Below, in pieces: positions 59,901-64,000 of a DNA stretch of 64,000 nt (positions are counted from its first letter, which is position 1; each line of letters begins with the position of its first letter). Origin of the DNA: Aurantiochytrium sp. KH105. Taxonomy: Eukaryota; Sar; Bigyra; Thraustochytrida; Thraustochytriidae. The position numbers and the translations under genes were made by a program. Below the pieces are notes generated by a model. That model did not search any database and was not told the origin of the DNA. It saw nothing but the letters and a program-made list of their open reading frames with translations. Location: NCBI GenBank assembly GCA_003116975.1, contig BGKB01000027.1, positions 372,001 through 436,000 of the forward strand, read 5' to 3'.

Positions 59901-59923
59901 CAGACAGGCACAGGCAGACAGGC

Positions 59924-59982
<59 letters not shown>
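59901..59982. repeat. ACAG tetranucleotide microsatellite
   Basis: An imperfect start (CAGACAGGCACAGGCAGACAG) passes into about 14 uninterrupted ACAG units ending at about 59982. No associated gene; it lies 170 bp left of the second mobile element. Confidence 0.95.
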
Positions 59983-60155
59983 AGAATCTGGCAGGCTCCT
60001 TTGCACCTTTCGTTTGACACCTGCACCTGCCACCCACGGCTCAATGTGAGAGAGCAATCGATCTTGCAGCGCGTGCACAATGAGCGCAACGCATTTTTGC
60101 GTAACGGATCATTGTAGAATTTTTCTTCTTTGTGGTGATTTTTTTTATTTGATAA

Positions 60156-60982
60156 CCCTGGCTAGCCACATAAAACGGGACGAAATTGGGACGAAATCTC
60201 TGCTCACGTTATCCGTCTGGGCATGATCAGATCTACACCGCGTGTTATGAAATTGAGCGCAAAGCTAGGTTTCCATGTCTAGATTACTATACTAAAGTTT
60301 GAGATTCTGAAAAGTGTTTTTGATTGAGATTTAGATGAAAGACTGACTTGGCGGCTGCGAGTATAAAGTGGTCTATTTGGTCAGAATAGGTCTCGTCCCG
60401 AAAAACGGGACGAAATTAATTAAGGCTAATATGACTAAGACCCTCTTACTGGAGTTTCGTGTAGTAAATTTAAGAATTGCGTTGCGCTCGGAGAATTTAT
60501 TGCTGCGGCGCTCGCACGTCACCATCCTCAAAGGCGTGCGTCATGGCGTGGACGAACTTGCGCTGCCGACCACAGCGCGAAGAAGGATGATGCGAGAACA
60601 GCTGCGGCACGTCTGCTGGGTGATCTCGTCGTTGCGCGTCGCAACGCGACGCCAAGGTAAGGCTATGCAGCCGTCGCAGCTATCAACGAAGAGCGGTGGT
60701 TAGGCTCCCGCTACAATGCCAACAAGTACCCACTTTGCAGATCATGCTTGATCATGTCTACCGGATGAATCTCCCCGAAAACTTGCATGGCGACGGAGGG
60801 GTATCGTGGGAATAAGCATGCCAACGCGCGAGATTTAAATTTGATCTGGGGTATTTCTTTCAATGACTTTTCTGATTTTTAGATATTTCGTCCCGTTTTT
60901 CGGGCCGAGACTACACCCCGTTTCGGCAAAACTATTTCGCCGATGATTTCGTCCCGAAAAACGGGACGAAATTTAGCCAGGG
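60156..60982. mobile_element. DNA transposon copy 2 (non-autonomous), inverted relative to copy 1
   Basis: 827 bp bounded by CCCTGGCTAGCCACAT (60156) and TAGCCAGGG (to 60982) and flanked by ATAA on both sides (60152-60155, 60983-60986). Read on the minus strand its right end matches the left end of copy 1: CCCTGGCTAAATTTCGT, then a hairpin, then TCGGCGAAATAGTTT. Its left end matches the right end of copy 1 (CCCTGGCTAGCCACAT). An internal block, CTTAGTCATATTA and AATTAATTTCG, is also shared. Every hairpin here uses GTCCCG/CGGGAC where copy 1 uses GTTCGG/CCGAAC. No transposase-like frame is visible, so it is probably mobilised in trans or dead. Confidence 0.88.
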
Positions 60983-61072
60983 ATAATGTTTGTCTTTTGG
61001 TGCATTGACGTATACGCGAGAGTGAGATGGATCAAAGCGAAAGAGAAAAGAAGTGGAGTAAAGGATTGTAAA
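60983..61072. other. eIF5B 3' flank next to mobile element
   Basis: Only 86 bp separate the right target duplication of the second mobile element from the stop of eIF5B, so the element probably sits in or next to the eIF5B 3' UTR. Confidence 0.5.
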
Positions 61073-64000
61073 TCAGGCAATATCAAAGACCTTCTTGAGC
61101 TTGATGACAAGCTCCCAGTCAGGACGCTGAAGGTCGTTCTTGAAGTTCTCCTTGAGCAAGTCGATCGATTTACGCGTGAGCTTGGAGACGAGCGCGTTGG
61201 TGTGATCAAAGTGACGACCAAAGGTGACGTATGACTGTGCGCTAGTACCCTGGATCTTGACTGCAACCTTGGTGCCGCGACCCGAGGTCTGCACGGGGGC
61301 GCCATCCTTCTCGATGGAGACAATCTTACCAAGCGAAAGCATCTTGGTCTGGCCCGGGTTGGCGTCGTCCGGAATGAGCTTGTCCGGGACCACAAGCGGG
61401 GTGCCAACCTTAACAATGCCACTCTCGACTTCGACACCAAAGACGAGCGGGTTGCGCTTCATAAAGACATGTTCGGGGATGATCTTGAGCACGCACGGGA
61501 AGACAGCGTCGGCCTCGATCTCGGTCTTGCGCTCGTTCTTGCACTCCTCAAGATACTTGGTGAAGTGATCAAAGAGATGGTAGATGATATCGGCCGTGAA
61601 GATGCGCACGCCAAGATCTTCTGCCATTTCCTGAGCCTCGCGCGTCACCTTGACGTCGAAAGCGAGAATGCAAGCGTACTCCTTTTCGTGCTCGAGCATG
61701 ATGGACGCGCGGCTGACATCCTTTTTGTGCACGGGGCCAATTTGCACCGAGGCGACCGGAATGTCGCTGGTACGCAGAAACTCCATGAGAGCCTCGAGCG
61801 AACCGAGCGTGGACGCCTGGACGGAAACGCCGCGGCCCGTCACGGAGACGTTGCCCATGATGTCGGCAACGTCAGCCATGACGGCGTCCTTGAGCTCGTC
61901 CTCGTCGTCATCATCCGTGAGAAGGAACATGCTGGTGCCGGCGATTGCGTCCTCGAGGTTCTGAGCGGCAATCTTGACACCCATGGCCGCACGAAGCTCC
62001 TCGTGGTGCACGAATTCGCCCTTGACGCGCATCTCCTTGGCAGGCTGCGGCGTGAGTAATGCTCGAATCTGTGTGACAATGGGGCCGTTCATGCCTGCCA
62101 CAACGATGGTATCGCCACGGCGCAGCTTGCCGTTCATGAGCAAGACATCGACCGTGGTGCCTACACCCTCAATCTTCTTCACATCGAGGACAGTGGCCTC
62201 CATGATGGGCGAGAACATGAGCTGCTCGACCATGAGACGCTGCGTGAGAGTCAAGAGCACCATGAGAAGATCCGGGATACCCTCACCTGTGTGAGCCGAG
62301 GTGGGAACAAGCGAGACGACTTGCTTGAAGCGCTTGTTCTCGTAGTACAGCTTGGCGTTAAGTCCCTGCTCCATGAGCTGGGTGATGACCTGCTGCGTGC
62401 GAGTCTCAAACTCCGAAAAGACATTCTCGGGCTGCTGCGCGAGAGATTCACGGATGGGTGCGCCGGGCAGCGGCTGCCAGCCGTAACACCTGTCCACCTT
62501 GTTAATGGCACAGACAAAGGGAACGCGCTTGGCGCGGAGCATCTTGATGGACTCGATCGTCTGCTGCTCGAGGCCGTGCATAATGTCGACAACAAGTACA
62601 GCAACGTTGGCGCTTGAACTGCCGCGGTGGCGAAGGTTGGCAAAGGACTCGTGGCCAGGTGTGTCAATCACGAGCAGACCGGGCAGTTTGACATCAATGG
62701 ACAGATCCTTGTTGAGGCGCTCCGTGATGTTACGCAGGTTGTCCATGGGAAAGTAGGTGGCACCAATCTGCTGCGTGATACCTCCGGCCTCGCCCTCTTG
62801 CACGTTGGTACGGCGAATCTTATCGAGCAGCTTGGTTTTACCGGTATCGACATGGCCCATGACAACGCACACAGGCGAGCGCAGATCGTCGGGGCTTCGG
62901 TTCTTGAGGGCCTCACGCATGCGCTCCTCGCGACGTTCGCGGGCGGCCTCGATTTCGCGCTCCTTTTCCATTTCCTTGAGACGTACGCGTTCTGCACCGG
63001 TAAGTTTTGAGTTGTCGTCGTCATCGCTGCTGTAGTCGTCATCATCGTCATCGTCGCTGTCGTCGCTGTCGTACGCCTTGGAGGTCGTCTTGGTGGCGCC
63101 ACCCTTCTTGCCCTTCTTCTTTTTCTTCTTGTTGTTCTTCTTTTTGCCTTCGACACGGGTCGGGGCAGAAGGTGCGGCCGCAGCGGCCTTGCGAATTTCC
63201 TCGGCCTCATCCTCGACAACTTCGTCGTCATCGCCCTGAAGTTTGTTGTCCAGCTGCTCATCCAGAGCGTTCTCCCAGTCGTCGTCGCTGGCATCCCAGT
63301 TGTCGAGCAGAGCGTCCTCTTCTGCCTCCTCCTCTTCTTCCTTTTCATCCTCCTTGGTGGCCTTGTCGTCATCGGCGGCGTCGGCAGTGTCTTCTTTTGC
63401 GTCAGCGTCTACTGCTTCTGCTGCTTCTGCTTCGACCTCGGCCTCGGCGGCAGGAGAAGGGGCGGCCTCCTTGGGGGCCTCGGCGGCGGCTGTCACGGCC
63501 TCGGCCTCGTCGTCCTCTGCATCCTCCTCTTGCTGCTCCTCTTGCTGCTCCTTTTGCTGCTGCTGCTGCTGCTGCTGCTGCTTCTTGTTGTTCTTGCGCT
63601 TGCCGTAGACGGGCTTCTGCTTGGCGGGCTCAATGACATTGCCGTCCTCGTCGATCTTGAGGATGCCGGAGTCGATGAGGCGCTGGCGTGCTGCTGCGGC
63701 CTTGGCCTCGCGGGCCTTCTCGGCCTTGGTGACGGCCTTGCCCTCCGCGCGGAGACGCTCCTTGCGCTCCTTGTCCTTTTGCTTCTTCTTGTCCTTGCGC
63801 TCCTGCTCGAGGCGCTCCTCCTCGACGCGCTTGCGCTCGGCCTCCTCCTCGAGGCGCTTGCGCTCGGCCTCCTCCTCGGCGGCCTTTTCGCGCGCGAGCC
63901 GCTCCTGCTCGAGCCTCTCCCGCGCGAGCTTGGCCGCGGCCGAGAGCGGCGCGCCGTCCTTGGCGCCGGCCTGCTGCTGCTCGCCGCCGCCGCCGCCCTT
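61073..64000 (-). CDS. EIF5B: Translation initiation factor eIF5B (5' end outside window)
   Basis: At least 975 residues; the frame stays open from the stop at 61073 to the right edge, so the start lies beyond it. eIF5B is the GTPase that joins the 60S subunit to the initiation complex. The visible N-terminal part is a charged Lys/Glu/Arg region with a Gln run, then RQRLIDSGILKIDEDG, more acidic tracts and KKNNKKKKKKGKKG. The G domain carries the P-loop GHVDTGKTKLLDKIR, the switch segment EAGGITQQIGATYFP, DTPGHESFANLRHRG (G3) and CAINKVDRCYGW (G4). Domain II (VLLMNGKLRRGDTIVVAGM) and the C-terminal domains up to RPDWELVIKLKKVFDIA complete it. Note GHVDTGKT rather than the bacterial GHVDHGKT, as in eukaryotic eIF5B. 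Confidence 0.96.
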   Translation of the reverse strand, partial: KGGGGGEQQQAGAKDGAPLSAAAKLARERLEQERLAREKAAEEEAERKRLEEEAERKRVEEERLEQERKDKKKQKDKERKERLRAEGKAVTKAEKAREAKAAAARQRLIDSGILKIDEDGNVIEPAKQKPVYGKRKNNKKQQQQQQQQQKEQQEEQQEEDAEDDEAEAVTAAAEAPKEAAPSPAAEAEVEAEAAEAVDADAKEDTADAADDDKATKEDEKEEEEEAEEDALLDNWDASDDDWENALDEQLDNKLQGDDDEVVEDEAEEIRKAAAAAPSAPTRVEGKKKNNKKKKKKGKKGGATKTTSKAYDSDDSDDDDDDDYSSDDDDNSKLTGAERVRLKEMEKEREIEAARERREERMREALKNRSPDDLRSPVCVVMGHVDTGKTKLLDKIRRTNVQEGEAGGITQQIGATYFPMDNLRNITERLNKDLSIDVKLPGLLVIDTPGHESFANLRHRGSSSANVAVLVVDIMHGLEQQTIESIKMLRAKRVPFVCAINKVDRCYGWQPLPGAPIRESLAQQPENVFSEFETRTQQVITQLMEQGLNAKLYYENKRFKQVVSLVPTSAHTGEGIPDLLMVLLTLTQRLMVEQLMFSPIMEATVLDVKKIEGVGTTVDVLLMNGKLRRGDTIVVAGMNGPIVTQIRALLTPQPAKEMRVKGEFVHHEELRAAMGVKIAAQNLEDAIAGTSMFLLTDDDDEDELKDAVMADVADIMGNVSVTGRGVSVQASTLGSLEALMEFLRTSDIPVASVQIGPVHKKDVSRASIMLEHEKEYACILAFDVKVTREAQEMAEDLGVRIFTADIIYHLFDHFTKYLEECKNERKTEIEADAVFPCVLKIIPEHVFMKRNPLVFGVEVESGIVKVGTPLVVPDKLIPDDANPGQTKMLSLGKIVSIEKDGAPVQTSGRGTKVAVKIQGTSAQSYVTFGRHFDHTNALVSKLTRKSIDLLKENFKNDLQRPDWELVIKLKKVFDIA

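Overview
This is nuclear DNA from a gene-dense, GC-rich protist. The window holds about 20 eukaryotic protein genes: kinesin-13, a myosin heavy chain, a P5A ATPase, linker histone H1, a DCAF7-type WD40 protein, eIF5B, DMC1 and tRNA-guanine transglycosylase. Most are single open frames. Four have short GT-AG introns of about 80-230 bp, and one more probably does. This compactness, the long GC-rich gaps between divergent genes, and the protein families (plant-type UDP-sugar pyrophosphorylase, a crinkler-like nuclease plus kinase-like protein, a Cu/Zn-SOD-like secreted-type domain) suggest a stramenopile, plausibly a thraustochytrid (Labyrinthulomycetes). That assignment is inference from gene content and style, not from a marker sequence.

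Layout. 0-4.3 kb: the end of an SOD-like domain gene and an EF-hand/C2-like protein whose last codons and stop lie in a 141-bp tandem duplication. 4.3-10 kb: ribosome-biogenesis factor MAK21/NOC1 and a short MTHFR, both on the minus strand. 10.8-12.7 kb: a PD-(D/E)XK nuclease plus degenerate kinase-like protein. 12.7-15.6 kb: a bZIP-like/coiled-coil gene and the four-exon tRNA-guanine transglycosylase. 17.3-21.1 kb: P5A ATPase. 21.5-23.7 kb: kinesin-13. 25.8-27.2 kb: membrane-anchored sulfotransferase. 27.3-28.5 kb: a transposable element with perfect 4-bp target duplications. 28.6-31.6 kb: DCAF7 and histone H1. 33.3-38.2 kb: a VWA8-like protein and a double UBP-zinc-finger protein. 40.1-42.4 kb: an unrecognised conserved-core protein. 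42.5-48.7 kb: myosin. 50.1-51.9 kb: UDP-sugar pyrophosphorylase. 52.4-53.5 kb: fatty-acid-hydroxylase family enzyme. 54.2-55.6 kb: DMC1. 56.1-59.4 kb: a protein with SFI1-like tryptophan repeats. 60.2-61.0 kb: a second copy of the transposable element, inverted. 61.1 kb to the right edge: eIF5B, open at its 5' end.

The genes are mostly housekeeping and do not form one pathway. Two non-coding observations stand out. First, the two transposable elements share ends and subterminal hairpins, but the hairpin arms use a different core in each copy, and the change is repeated at most copies of the motif within each element. Second, three GC-rich upstream regions, including those of kinesin-13 and histone H1, carry clusters of a CAAGTG core spaced at 21 bp or 42 bp.
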